Source: Siniperca chuatsi (taxonomy: Eukaryota; Chordata; Actinopteri; Centrarchiformes; Sinipercidae). From it: a stretch of 64,000 nucleotides of DNA. Under the pieces are notes generated by a model. The model was not told the origin of the DNA. It saw only the letters and a program-made list of their open reading frames with translations, and searched no databases. The stretch covers positions 16,425,429-16,489,428 of the forward strand of contig NC_058056.1 of the NCBI RefSeq assembly GCF_020085105.1, read 5' to 3'. This document shows, piece by piece, positions 26,842 to 39,900 of this stretch. The position numbers were made by a program, and so were the translations under genes. How positions within the stretch are numbered: position 1 is the stretch's first letter; the number at the start of each line of letters is the position of its first letter.

Positions 26842-27679
26842 TCAGTCCATGTCCTCCTCCACAGACTGTGTCTTCACTTCAACTGTTTTTGGAGGGATGT
26901 AAGAGCCCATACCTGCTGCTCTTTCTGCCTCTGCCTGGGTGTAGGGCTCCTCTCTGAGCTGTTTCAACCTGGATGGAGAAAGAAGACGAGGTAAGCTCTG
27001 AAACTAGCAGGGATACTGGACCACGGTGCAGTTATAGGGGACAGATGGGTCATTTGAGTTTTAATTTTCAGTCAGAAGATGTGAGTGTATAACACAGAAT
27101 ACATGTGTGGGATATGGTGGCTTACCGTCTTTTGTGCACTTTAGTTTTGAAGTGCTCTTTCAAGGATCTCATATCCACAAAATATCTCCTGCAAGACATG
27201 ACGTGCCACAGTGTTAAAGCATACAACAACACAGGCTAAGGTTTTTATTATTATTTGATCAGGTGAGGTCAGTGAGATCAAGATCTGTTTTGCAGGAGAG
27301 ACTTGAGCACAGCAGAAGACATAAGAACAGAAATAAGACACACAGCAAAACACAGCCAGTTACATACAATTATTGTTATTAATTACTGCAATTGTTGGAT
27401 TTGCAAATAACCAATGTAAAGTTAGGAAGCAGCCCTATTTGTTTATCTGGTCCATTAAGACAAACAGGGGTAACCTTACGCGCAGTGTAAGCAGTAGTGT
27501 TGAGCACATCCTGTCACATCGTAGTCCACCTCCTGATGTAGCAGCTTGGATGCAGTCTCAGGCTTCATGTCTGAGTGGATCTGGTCCAGGTCTTTGGTCC
27601 TGCGCTTTGTCTTCCATGTCTTTGCAATGTTCTTTTTCTTGTCACTCTTGTGGTTTCCTGTTTGTTTGGACTTCCCCAT
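26842..27679 (-). CDS. znf593: Zinc finger protein 593 (Bud20-type pre-60S factor)
   Basis: Three coding exons: 27480-27679, 27126-27188 and 26842-26968, giving 129 residues. The protein starts [20 protein letters not shown], continues [19 protein letters not shown], and carries one C2H2 finger of the JAZ/U1 type split by the first intron: [19 protein letters not shown], then TKVHKRRLKQL. The tail is [16 protein letters not shown]. All of this matches ZNF593, the vertebrate counterpart of yeast Bud20, a shuttling factor of the large ribosomal subunit precursor. A non-coding first exon is likely, with an acceptor at 27688 and a donor at 28056. Human ZNF593 is 134 residues, so the length fits. 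Its neighbour on the same strand is selenon, as in the human 1p36 region. Confidence 0.93.
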
Positions 27680-28056
27680 GGTGGATCCTACAGGACTGGA
27701 TGAAATAAGACCAACATAGATACTTGGTAAAGTCGTTTGTAGATGAATATCAGGAGAAAACCCAAGTATATGACCCTATACCCTATATGCCGGGTTAATC
27801 ATTACATCACAATTTGGCGATATGTACCGATAAAATCTGCTGAATACTTACTTTACTGTCGAGTAAGTAGAAAACAGAAACTCCAGATGTCAGCCAACGT
27901 AGAAGTTTTAAAACCGAACTTGCTATTTTATGCCACCAAACCAGGTCTTGTGGAGTAAAATGTGCGCCCGATCTAAGTTCCCAGCTCAAGACAATCAGTG
28001 ATATAGCAGATTTGCTTCTAAAATAATCTTTGTATATCAATTTTAGCTTTGCTTAC

Positions 28057-28110
28057 CTTTCACACGTGTGGCGGAGAGGGAGGATTTTTACTTCCGGGTC
28101 AAGAAAAGTT
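28057..28110 (-). promoter_or_regulatory. znf593: Non-coding first exon and promoter of znf593
   Basis: Minus-strand reading shows an ETS-type core (ACCCGGAAGT), an E-box-like CACGTG, then AAAG and donor GTAAGC at 28056. The acceptor for the coding exon is CCTGTAG at 27688. rlf starts 750 bases away on the other strand. Confidence 0.5.
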
Positions 28111-28807
28111 AAGTTATACCTGTTCACCTGTAGAGGGCGCCACATACCACTGTTTAGCAACAAAAAAGATAAGAAAAAAGAAATAAAATAATGTCATGCT
28201 ATAATCGTGATAATATGATGGCATTAAATACTCAACACGATTCCACAGTTGAATCGTGTTTAAATTGCACACGTTTGCTCAGTGCAATATTATTTGTATG
28301 ATCCCTGGCTAAGTGGAGCCACCAGGTAAGTTATTGTCAAGCTAATAGACTGTATGGTCAACCTACGTGCCATGCTACATTCCTTGCTCTTCGTAACTTT
28401 CCAATGTCACCTCGATGGAGGTGTTTTGATCAGAAATACTAATAGACTGTATGGAAATAACAAAACGAAACCTGTAACAGAAGTGTATTTATGGTTGTCG
28501 TTTTATAAGCTGCATATGCAGTATACACTCAATGATGAAACAGCAGCACAGGAAGAAGGGAGGAAAATAGGAAAAAAGCATGTACCGACGGTTGCATTAA
28601 AAAAGGTGTACTAAAATAGTAACAAGCAACAACAACAACCTACAAATAATAATACCAACAAACTTAACTTTTTTTTTTTTACAACTCGCCCCCTTTCCGA
28701 TTCTGTTCTCGGGTTAAGGTGAAGGTCCACTGACATCTTAAATATTCCGACAGCACTTGAAGGCGGCGTCAGACTGCACTGCATACGCGCCGTGGCGGAG
28801 AGCGAAG

Positions 28808-31800
28808 ATGGCGGAGAATAATGTCGAACCAGAGCACGAATGGAGCGACCGGGCCCTGGACACGGCCGAGGACACTCTGGTTGCAATGGAAACCCTGCTG
28901 GCCACATTGAGAGCCTTTGAAGACGTACTCAGGCAACAAGAAATATCCATAGCATCCTCCACGGAGTACTGCGACAACTTCTGTCAGGTAATGTATACAT
29001 GCAACATCGAAGCTACCATTAGCTTAACGTTAGCTCACCCAGGATTGTTTTTCTCGCAGCCCGCAAGCTAATTTAGCTAATCTGCGACGGCTGCTGGCCC
29101 GCTAGCTAACCTAGCCAAGTTTTCGGGTTGGTGTATAACCGGAGAGCAATTGCTCAGTGTGTATTTTTGTACATATTCACGTATGCCTATAATTTCACGC
29201 TAAAACAATTTAACGTACTACAATTGGCCCAGTGATAATGTACATTGGCAGATGAGTGATATGTTGCCTGTTTGCTGGTTCAAGTTGATACAGTCAGCTC
29301 GTCTTACTTTCATTTAACTCGTTTAGCTGCATATTATTTTAAAACATTGTCAAAACAGGATGTTTGCATGCACATGACATTGATATGGTTTGCACATCAT
29401 GCATAATTGCATGTGTGTGGGGCGGGGCGGCATCGCTGTATGTTTATCCAAATTTTCTAGCTATTTGGGGCGTAGCTATAGCGACTGCGAAATGACATGG
29501 TACTTTTCAGAAGTTGCACCAATCAAATTGTGTATTCTTTAGCTTTTGTTGTAGTGTCAAAACCTGTGCAGCCAAGTACTTGTGTTGTTTGTATGTTCAA
29601 ATAGACGGGCAATGTTGTGGATGTTTAATTTTTCTCAATCAACAATGGAAATGCACTCTTATTTGCATTACCCTCATTCCAAATATTATAGATTTGTGAG
29701 TACAATTTTTTAAAAACAAATTTTAGTATTTGTATTGGGGAAACAAATGGGAACTACCTTGTTTTCCACTTTCTTAAGTAACCGATTTAAATACTCCTGT
29801 CACAACTGTCACTTTCGTTTTCACTGCTTAAACCAAAGTACATGTTTTTCAATCAGAGAGGAGCTTCCAGTGAAAGTTGGTTACCAGCCAGAGTTGATTT
29901 GTAGAGAAGAGTAATTTATTAGCCAGTTCTTTGTTTGAATAGTGGCAGCTGCTCAAGGATACGTTTTTTAAAAGTTTGTCTTAAGGCAATACTCACATGC
30001 CCATATGTACATTGAAAGAGTTATTGATCTCTGTAAGCATTCCTCCTTTCCACACTAATTAATCCAAAGTTAGTCTTTTTAGCGCACAATTCCAGATTTC
30101 TGTTTTCCGGGACAGTGTTTTCTTGCTGAACTGCAGCGGAGGGATAGTAACACAACGAGGGAATTTTGTATTAGAAAGTCTGTAATATTGAAATATACCC
30201 ATTTCATTTGACTAACTCGGACTGCTAAAGCGTTTTTGCACAGAACGACAGCTGGATTTTGTCCCCGGAGACATGATAGAAAGGGATCTCTTTACAGCCA
30301 GTATGGAGAGGAGGAATTATTACAGCAGTAAATCTTTGAATGTACATATGGGCTTGTAACTTTCTGTTTTGCAACTTACTAACTTAAATGATTTTATGAG
30401 TTCATATTAAACAAAACAGTTGTGTTGTATTTATTTTCTGTTCAAGTCGGAAGTAGTCTGAATGTAATTGGTACACTGATTCAGGTCTCCCGGGGTTGAG
30501 ACCTTATTCTTGGCTTCCTTTGAGAGGATACCGTATATTTAGACTGAGGGGGATTAATTTAGTGCCTCTGTACACACAAGCACTGTTCCTGCTGTCTGGC
30601 AAATGGGACTCCTGGGATGTTGATAGTGATGATGATTTAATGTGTGTAGCTACATACAGGTGTCATACTGGTTTAGACACAATGATGTTGACTCCTCTGT
30701 GCCTGGGGACAGTTGGCAGGTAAGACAATATTTACTGCAAACAACATTGTGCTCTCTGTTAAAGATAAATAATGAATATGAGACAGAACTGTATTTTTTT
30801 CTTTTCAGTAAAAAAAAATATATCATGTTAGTATTAATATAAAATATATTTTAATGTTTGATTTTTGTTGAATGAACGGAAGGCATTAAGCTTGCATTCA
30901 TTACAAAAACATATTTTGGTGAAAGCATCCTCTTAGCCTTAAAATATTAAAAGTGGAAAAAGTGAAAAGACGTCCCAGTACACGTGTCCCTCTTTGAGTC
31001 AGTTTTTTTTTAGTGCAAGTTTAATGCTCACTATTTAAGGTTCAGGATTGTCATATGTTGTACAGTCAAATCCCCTCAGACCCAATCAGGAGCATCTCAC
31101 ACCAGACAGAGTGTCAGCTGGGATCAATCAGGTATAGACTGATGTCTCCTTCAGGTGGAAAACCCCAGTTCATCCAGACAAATGTCTCTCATCTGATCTC
31201 CTCTTATAATCACTGTTTTTAAATGTTTTTCGTCATTGTTTACATTTTGCAATGTCTGTGTGTGTTTATAGGCACTGATGCACTATGCTGGGAGCAGGAA
31301 CTCAATGGAGCATGGTCTGCCTCTTCTGGAGGTCTACTGTCTGTCCATAAACTGTTTTGCTGCAGCTCGATCCCATCTCACTGCAGAGTCCGACAGAGTG
31401 GCTCTTGTTTTGAAGAGACTAGCTTTGTGAGTACTGGAAAAAAATCCAATGAAAATATACGCTTGGAATCAAACGCATATACAATTTGTACACACGTAGC
31501 AGTTTGCGTTGTGGTGCACTTTTATTGGTCTCTATATGGATTTAAGGTGAAAAGGTCAGCTTCTTTAGTTATTCAAGTCCTTAATAGCCTGGCAGTACAA
31601 GCCTATAATTTCTAGTTTGCCTAATTTTGTTAATTCAGGCATTTGCCTCATTTCATGTAGGCTGCACAGTAGACGATTGACAGTTTTGTTCTTCACTCAG
31701 ACATCAGTATGCGCCCTTTATATACCTGACTGGATGAATGCACAGCTAGCTGGGTTGTCATTTGTCTTTTTGGCCGATTTTCAACGTTCCAAAACATGGC

Positions 31801-33933
31801 GGTTGTTCTGGAAATGTCAGGTGTCTCCCAAACTATCCACAAAATTTTATTTCTGAATACATTTGATGCTAAAATATGCCATGCACTTGCAAAATCATGC
31901 CTCATTTTTTTTAAATCTATAACATTTGGTTGAAATGGTTGTTTACAAGGTTTGAGAGGTTCAACAGACAGCGAGCGGCATTGTCCTCTAAACCCCTACC
32001 TGTAGTTTGCTGGTACTTGGTTCGACAAGTATCAGGTCATGCCCAATTGCTTCTCTGTGGATGTTTTCCAGGCTTGAATCTTATTAAAAACTCAACTTGC
32101 AAAATGTAGTCTGGCTTTGTGAGGATATACCTTTTTATGGGAATAAAGGTGTTATATTGCATTTTGCATTAAAAGATACTGTATAATTGTTACGTATTTT
32201 TGATTTGAAGTTTGTTTGGTTTTTTGGGTTTTTTTTCTTGGTCTGACCCACTAGGGCTGGGTGACATCACCTGAAATCACTATCATGTTCAGTTGTCACA
32301 TTTAGCTCCAAGCACAGACTGACTGACAGTGATTGGTTGTTACTTTGGATTATACGTTATTCTTGTTGTACTACAATACATTAAAGGGTTCCTGTCTGAA
32401 GGAATTTAATGAACATTTACTTATGACTTAAATTTGGTCGGTTAGAGGTTCAAAATGTCTTTCAGTTAATTGCCAAGCTCACACACTACGGCTCCAATCG
32501 CACTCCTTCCATCTGCAAATGTTATGTGAGGAATGGGGCTTGTTTCAGTGTTTTCAGATAAATAAAAAGTACTTTTAATAGTTACATTTAACTACTGGCG
32601 GATGTGAAAATTATATGTGGTATGGCCTCAAAAACATGTCACCGCTGTTCAGTCTATTTTCAAACAAGCCTTTTTGACATGTGTTGATATGTTAATGTAT
32701 GAAGATGTAAAGCTGACTCTTCTAAAACATTAGAATACTTTGTTGTACCATCAAATTTAGGTAGTATCATAGATTGTAAAAAAAATAAATTAAAATAAAT
32801 GGTGTGTAGTAGAGATTAATATGTCCAGACTTCATACTTGCAGAGCCTCTGTTGTCTAGTTTTTCTTTTTTTTTTTTGGTCAAGAATAGAACTGTCCAGA
32901 ATTATCATAACTTAGAGAAATCATTGTAGTTGTGTTTGTCTTTGTTGCAGGAGCTGTTTTGAGCTGTTGCTGTCAGTGCCTGAGAATGAAATCCCATATG
33001 AAGCCTGGGTTCAGTTCCACCACACTGTTCAGGTAGAGGACTGTTTCAAAACATTGTTTGCTGATGGCTTGCAGATTTAAATCATAGAGAAAAAGTGTTG
33101 ATGACTTAAGTCAACAATCACTTCAACAAAAAATGCTCTTCTGTTGTGTGTGTGTGTGTGTGTGAGAAAGAATTTAGGAACTGGATTATTTGTGCATCAG
33201 CAGGTGTTATCAAAAGCCTTCTGATAGAAGGCTAGTGAAGCTAGCAGTGTTTTGTTTCTGTTTGCCCCTTGTTGAGTCTAAATCACCACTGTTTATAGCC
33301 TCAGACTCATCATTTGTTGTCAGTTGTGTACCTCAACTGTATATATAGTCTTTGTCTTGAAGCATTTATGAATCTAAGATTAGCAAAGTAGAATTTAAAA
33401 AAAATTATTTGTACACTTTTTTTTTTGTTTCCAGGTATGGCTGTCATGATCAGAATTTTACTACATGATTATCATGGCCAAAATAATTCACGATAACGAT
33501 ATTATCGCAATATCTATAGAAAATTGTTAGCTAGCTAAAAGCTAGCTAGTTACTGCGTCGTCTTTTTCACTTTTTATTGCAAGTAGAAACCAGCATTAAG
33601 GTGCATTATCGCCACCTACTACGACAAAACGAGAACTAAAAGAAATGGAAATTAGAGGCGCTGGATTATGTACACAATATTATAATATGTGTATTATTAA
33701 CATGATATCACTATTTAATTTTTTAAATATCACAATTATCTTCAATACCAGTATATCGCGACACCCCTATTTCCTGGTAATGAGCATTTCAGTGTCCTAT
33801 ATTTGCCTGGATTCTTCACAAGAATTATATTGTTTGATGTGATAAAGTAGATAGGTAAATGTAAAATTTCTGTCAGCAGGAGTTGACATCAAAGGAAAAG
33901 TAATTAAAAACTGGGCAACTTGAGATTAACTGT

Positions 33934-33982
<49 letters not shown>

Positions 33983-36900
33983 TTTCATTTCCAGACATGT
34001 GGTGTTCCTTTGTGTAGAGTAGATAAATTGTTAAACTGGGCCAACAGGTTAAAGTCAGTTATGTAGTAATGTGAACTAATGGCCTTTTAAGTACTTCATT
34101 TGTAAAACTCTTTATCTCATGACATTATCACATGACAGTAGTGGAAGAGTACCACTGCTGCCTCTGTGTAGGAAAAATACCGAACAAATTTTTAAATTGT
34201 ATTTAGATGTAAAATGTTTTGTGTGTTTATTGCAGATTGCCCATGATACCTTGTTACAATATGGCAGCACAGACCTCCAAGCTTTACTCCAGATCACAGG
34301 AGAGGGAGGAGCGTGGAGCAACCCTGTCCTTACTTCTCTCCTCACCGGCCAGCCCACCAACCCAGAAGAAGGTCGGAATCTAGTTAACTTGTTCACTTAT
34401 CTAGGTTATTTCATTTGAACATGACAGCACAAGCATCACCTTTTTAGTGCTTATTGTCACATTGGCCTTGTCGTAATAGTTTGCTAATCAGATTTTCTTT
34501 GAATTCTGTCGCTAGTTGATGCCTACATCAACTTGGAGGGCGAGGGCTTCATGGAGATGCGGGTGAAGCACCTGGAGAAGATGGGCGAAGTGGCCAAGGC
34601 AGTGGTGCTGGCCAAAGCTTGCACTGAATGCAGCTTCATCTCCAACCAAGCTACCTTTCGTCAAACTTATGTCTCCCTCCTTTGTCACCTGCTGCCCAAT
34701 GAAGAAGCCATCATGGAGGTATTACAACACGTTGTTTTTGTGAATAGGGATAGGAATACTTGCACTAGACTTTCAGTTGTTGGCATGATGCTCTTTTAGT
34801 ACAGTCATACGTTTGTGCCTCCTTTTGTCAATTTTAACAACTGTGATGAAATGTTACATAACAGCAATGGTTCTCACAGGTACTTAGTATGTTGGCACTG
34901 TTCTGTTGGCATCAACAAGAGTGTGACAAAGAATATAAATGACAAGTTGCCAAACTGCAGGATATTCTAAAAGTATATATAGACTTTAAAACAGTGGGGG
35001 CCACTTCCGCAGTTGCCAGGTAGGGAAAGATTGTAGAGTAGCTCAACCGATTTGGTTTAAAAAAAACTCCACATATTGAGGTAGCTGTAGAACCTAAAAT
35101 GCGTTACGATCAAGTTTGCATGAAAGCTAGTTGGATAAACAGTTGAAATAATCAGCTAAAAATAATGGCTAAATGGTTCAAATAGATAAAATAATGGCTG
35201 AAGCTTCTGCTCAACATGCTGTTGCTATATTAAGAGACATAAGGTTGTGGCAGGATGTGTTGTTGGATCACAGCAGGCTGTGGTCTACAGATGAAACAGC
35301 CTTGGTTGTCACTATTCAGTCACGCAGACTGACTCAAATGCAAACACACACACAGGAACAGCAATTCTCTCCTTCCTGCTAATATAAAATTGATATTATT
35401 AGTCATGAATAAAAATATGGACATATTTGCAAGTCAAACCTTTTTATAATAAATATTAAAAAAGGTGTCTATTTATAAAGTTTATCTGCACCGTCTCCAA
35501 AAATAGAGCCCCAAATTCACATGCAAATTGAGCTTTCCGGCATTCGGTTTGAAGACCTTCAGGGATTCAGTATAAAATAATGTGAATTCACTGGCTTTTC
35601 TGTTTGTTTGTTTTGTTTTTTGTTGGGTTTTTTTTTTTTATTACACCGCAGATACAAGTACTCTGTATACTCAGTGACACGCTTCCTCATTTTGGTAGCA
35701 ATTGGATCTACGGTTTAGGAGGAGAAATTCTAAATGGTGAACAATGTAGTTAGGCAGACTTTAGTGGTCCAAGAGGCTTTTTTGTAGAGCACATTGAGCT
35801 GGACTTGTGAGAGAAATTTCAAGTCATTCGGACTTACGGTGTGAGGGGCGTGGCCTGTTTAAAATTGACAATGACAAGACAATAATAAAAATAATAATAA
35901 GCCGACACAAACTCAGTAGGGTTCTACCGCTTTGCGGTTTGAACCCTAATATTAAGACAGAACAAACACAATAGTAATAGTAGTAATAAATATTATTATT
36001 CCGCTAAAATTAGGCTGTTTTCTTAACAGGCAAAATGTGTATTTGATTCGAATAAAAGGGAAGCAAACTCACATTAGTTTACATGCAGTTATTGTACTGA
36101 TGTTTGTGATGGGCTTCTATTCTATACCAGTACAAATGTATAGCCAAATCCATATCATTGCTCACAGCTTGTGTGTGCTGGTTGTACAGCCCACCCCTCC
36201 CATGAAGGAACCCCCTTGGATCTGTCAGTTTCATAACCGTGCTCGCTCTCCTCTGCCTCACTCACACATCCTGTTTGTTTTTTGTTCAGGCCTGAGGGGG
36301 AAGAAGAGATAGTTAGATAGAGAAGTTCAGGCGGTCAAAGTGATAAACGTAGAAAAATGCATGCTGCAGGTTCAAATTGAACATTTAAAGCCTTTTGCCT
36401 TTTGTATGCAAGTAGTTAAATAGATACTTAAAGTGTTGCATATAATGGACTATTTTATGCATGTATTATGTCATTGTGTTTGATTTTAATACTTCACTAC
36501 ATTGTTGTTGGGTTTTTTTTGTTTTGTTTTTTTTGGGTTGAATCATTAGCATGTACAAAATATAAGACCTTGGTTCTTGTTTGAATATTGTCCTTTCTTC
36601 TTAACATTATGAGAGTCCTGAATGATGTTGGAAAATAATTGGGCTATTGTCATCTGTATTTTACCACATTATTGCAGTGGTGTATGACTAATCACAAATT
36701 CTAGATATGCAAAAGGAACCTTTTTTTTTTATTTTTTTTATTTACGTTTTATGTATTCACACAAATTATATCTGAGATCCTTGGGTCATTGTTTTTTAAG
36801 GATCTTTTTCTGTCAATTTTGCCTTCAAGAGACTTGACCGTAGAGTTTTTCTTTTTATCCCTAATTTTCTTTTGGAGCAACTTAAAATGGGGTGGATTGA

Positions 36901-39900
36901 CTGTAGGGACACACTGATCAAACTTTCTGTCTCCCAGTACCGATCCAATACCAATGCGCTCTTTTTCACCAAATTTTAAAATCTGCATACCTCACTGTGT
37001 GGAACTAATTGGAATCATGTTAATGTAAAGTTTGATGAGCCATGGGATTGTTGTGGCACTAAAAACTAAGTCGGCGGCTCAATTGGTCTGAATTAATGTA
37101 ACAGATGGTGAAAATACTGAATTTTGTAATGAAATTAACAAAGAAACGGCATTTAATTAGGATCGGTCACATTATGATCTATACTCAGTCCAAATAATAA
37201 GGTCAGTATTGGCACCCATTCCGATCTGTCATATCATATTGGTCCATCCCTCATTGACATGTTAACTTAAGCATAATTGCTCATTGGGTGAGAGAGGCTA
37301 GAGGAGTGAAACTGGTATTATACATTTGATTTCCAAATTTAGAATTAAATAATGCCCGGAGATGTGTTGTCTGTCATCTTCTTTTCTAAGCAGTCAACTC
37401 TGTATTTACTCCCTGAACAGATATCCAGACTTGACTGTAAGGATGTACTTGAGATCACATGTAATTTAGAGACAGAGGGGGAGGAGAACACAGCCTTCAT
37501 CTTGTGCACAACTTTCCTGACACAGCAGCTCCAGCAGCAGAGCCTTTACTGCTCCTGGTGAGTAGTCCAAGGGGTTTGGTGGACTGCATGTATTGTACAT
37601 TATGTATTTATGACTACAGTCAAATGTAAATTGAATATCAGTCTGGATGTCTAAAGATCTCTGATCAAAAACCTTGTCTTTTTTTATCCAAAGGGAGTTG
37701 ACTCTGTTGTGGAGTAAGCTTCAGAGGAGGATCGACCCCTCGTTGATGTCTCTTCTGGAACGATGCCTTCAGCTAGGTGCCATTGCCAAAACAGTCTACC
37801 ATTTGCTTTACCTGGTCCGTGTCATTCAGACAGAGGTGAGCCCAACAGCCATACTGTCCATTTTTATACTTGATTCGAGTTGGTGCATTGGTTACATAAG
37901 GCTCCTTTTCTTTTAAGATTATTTTTTCTGGCATTTTTGCCTGTGATAGTAATAGCTTGAGAGAGACAGGAAAAGCAGGGAGAGAGGGGATGACATGCAC
38001 CAAAGGGCTGCAGTAAGGATTCAGCCTTGATACATGGTACACGCTCTACCAAGTGAAATACAGATGCCAGATATCCAACCGATCGTCCAAGAGCTTTTTC
38101 TTCTTTCTAGCAATTAATCAGGCATCTCCGTGTGACTCCCCTCAATCTGCACGTCAAATGACAACCGATCTGGCAGAAATTGCAAGAAATTTCAGCTTTA
38201 AACATACAAGTGTCAAAAACAGTGCACCTCTTCAAAGTAATCCAGTATTGGAGTTGCAAGTTGTTTTGCGGGCAAGCTGATCTTGCCTGCTTGGTTAATG
38301 TTTACTTTTGACCAATGTCATGTCTGACTCACAAACACACCATTTTTCAAAATCTCATTGCCCAAATGTTAAGAGTTCTTGAATGTCATTGAAAGGTCAT
38401 TGACTCAAGTGAAGTACGATTGCAAGTGGGAACCCTGCCTTGTTACAGGCCATTTTCTGCCCAAATACAAAATTATGTCAGAAGTGATTTCTTGGTGGTT
38501 GTTGTTATTTTATGTTTTTTTTTTTTTTTTTTTAATTTAATGCGTGGGTTTTAAATAGTAACTGCACCCGGTCTAATAATCAGCCTTGCCATGCTATCTA
38601 GTGGTGACAACATGCTTTTTCCACAACCCGTGCAGCTGTGATGTAGCGTGGATCTTTAATACCACGCTGCATCACACCTGGGTATGGTCACAAGAGACTT
38701 GCACTATACCTTTTAAACCCATATAGTGCTACAGTACAGCTACTTTTTCTCCTTCCAAAATCAAGTTTAATGGGGCAAATGTGCTACTCTGGATCCCAAG
38801 CTGAGAAAGTAAAATCATCCCCGTTTTCATATATTAATTAATTTAGCATTTTGAATTGCAGTGACATTTTACCTATAGTTTGAGAATGTGATGAATGTAA
38901 AACAGTGTGCGATTTAAAAAATTACCCTATGATTATTTGAAGGAAATGTGGTTTTTGTGTCATTGTTTAATGCTAATAATATATCACTCTCTTTTCAGGC
39001 GGAGGAAGTGGGGGTACCTGCCTCAGTAGAACTTTGTGTCAAAGCCCTTCAACTTCCAAAGCAGGATGACTCAGAAACGAGGATCTCTGTCTGTAAGACG
39101 GTGTCCTGCCTTCTTCCAGACGACCTTGAAGTGTTGCGTGCCTGCCTACTTACAGAGTTCCTGCTTGGCCCCAGCCAGGAGGTCTTTGGGTGCCTTGAGG
39201 AGCTTTACTTACGCCCAGATCAAAAGCATGACCAGGAAAATGAGGTCATTCCCAACTCGCTACGCTGCGAATTGCTACTAGCACTGAAAGCATACTGGCC
39301 TTTTGACCCCGAATTCTGGGACTGGAAAACTCTCAAGTATCACTGCATCTCCCTTCTAGGGTTGGTGCCGGAGTCAGAAGGGGAAGAAGAGGAGGCGGTA
39401 GACAAACAAGACAAGGGTAAACAACATGAGCCGCTGGGAATCACAGTAAAAGTAGAATCTGAGCAGCAAATGGCGATAAATGGAAGTCTTGATGGTGAGC
39501 AGCAGGAAAAAAAGCAGTCTTCTAATTTACCCGAAATCCAAGGAGAATCAGAGACAAAGAAACACAAGTTCTGCTGTCAGATTTGTAAGAGGTTGGTCAC
39601 TGACACCCAAATTGTTCACCACTCCAAAAGACATGCAGAGGACAAGTGCCACCCCTGCCCTGTGTGCTTGGAAAAGTTTAAGAGCAGAAAGGAACTTGTT
39701 CCTCACGTGAAACAACACATTCAGAGTGAAACGCATCTTGACAAAAACAATGTAAAGAAAGAGGACGTGCAGAAACGAATGGATGAGGAGGATGATATTG
39801 AACCAGGTGAGATCACCATTGACCCTTCCTTAATGCTGTATTACAAATCCACACATGATCCAGACGTGCTGCACCACATTGTGCAACAAGCCAAAACTGT

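Larger units (their letters stand above)
34719..37420 (+). other. rlf: rlf intron 5, repeat-rich
   Basis: A 2.7 kb intron holding the hairpin-ended repeat at 35690-35950 and the miniature element at 36904-37252. The 34985-35390 part has the look of an eroded dispersed repeat (AATAATGGCTGAAGCTTCTG) but I cannot name it. Confidence 0.45.

Noticed and set aside
31223-31615. Long open frame over rlf exon 2
   Set aside because: It is in a different frame from the exon. The frame giving ALMHYAGSRNSMEHGLPLLE matches RLF and splices in phase on both sides.
31795-31803. ATGGCGG inside rlf intron 1, a possible alternative start
   Set aside because: No open coding frame continues into an rlf exon, and no CpG-rich promoter surrounds it.
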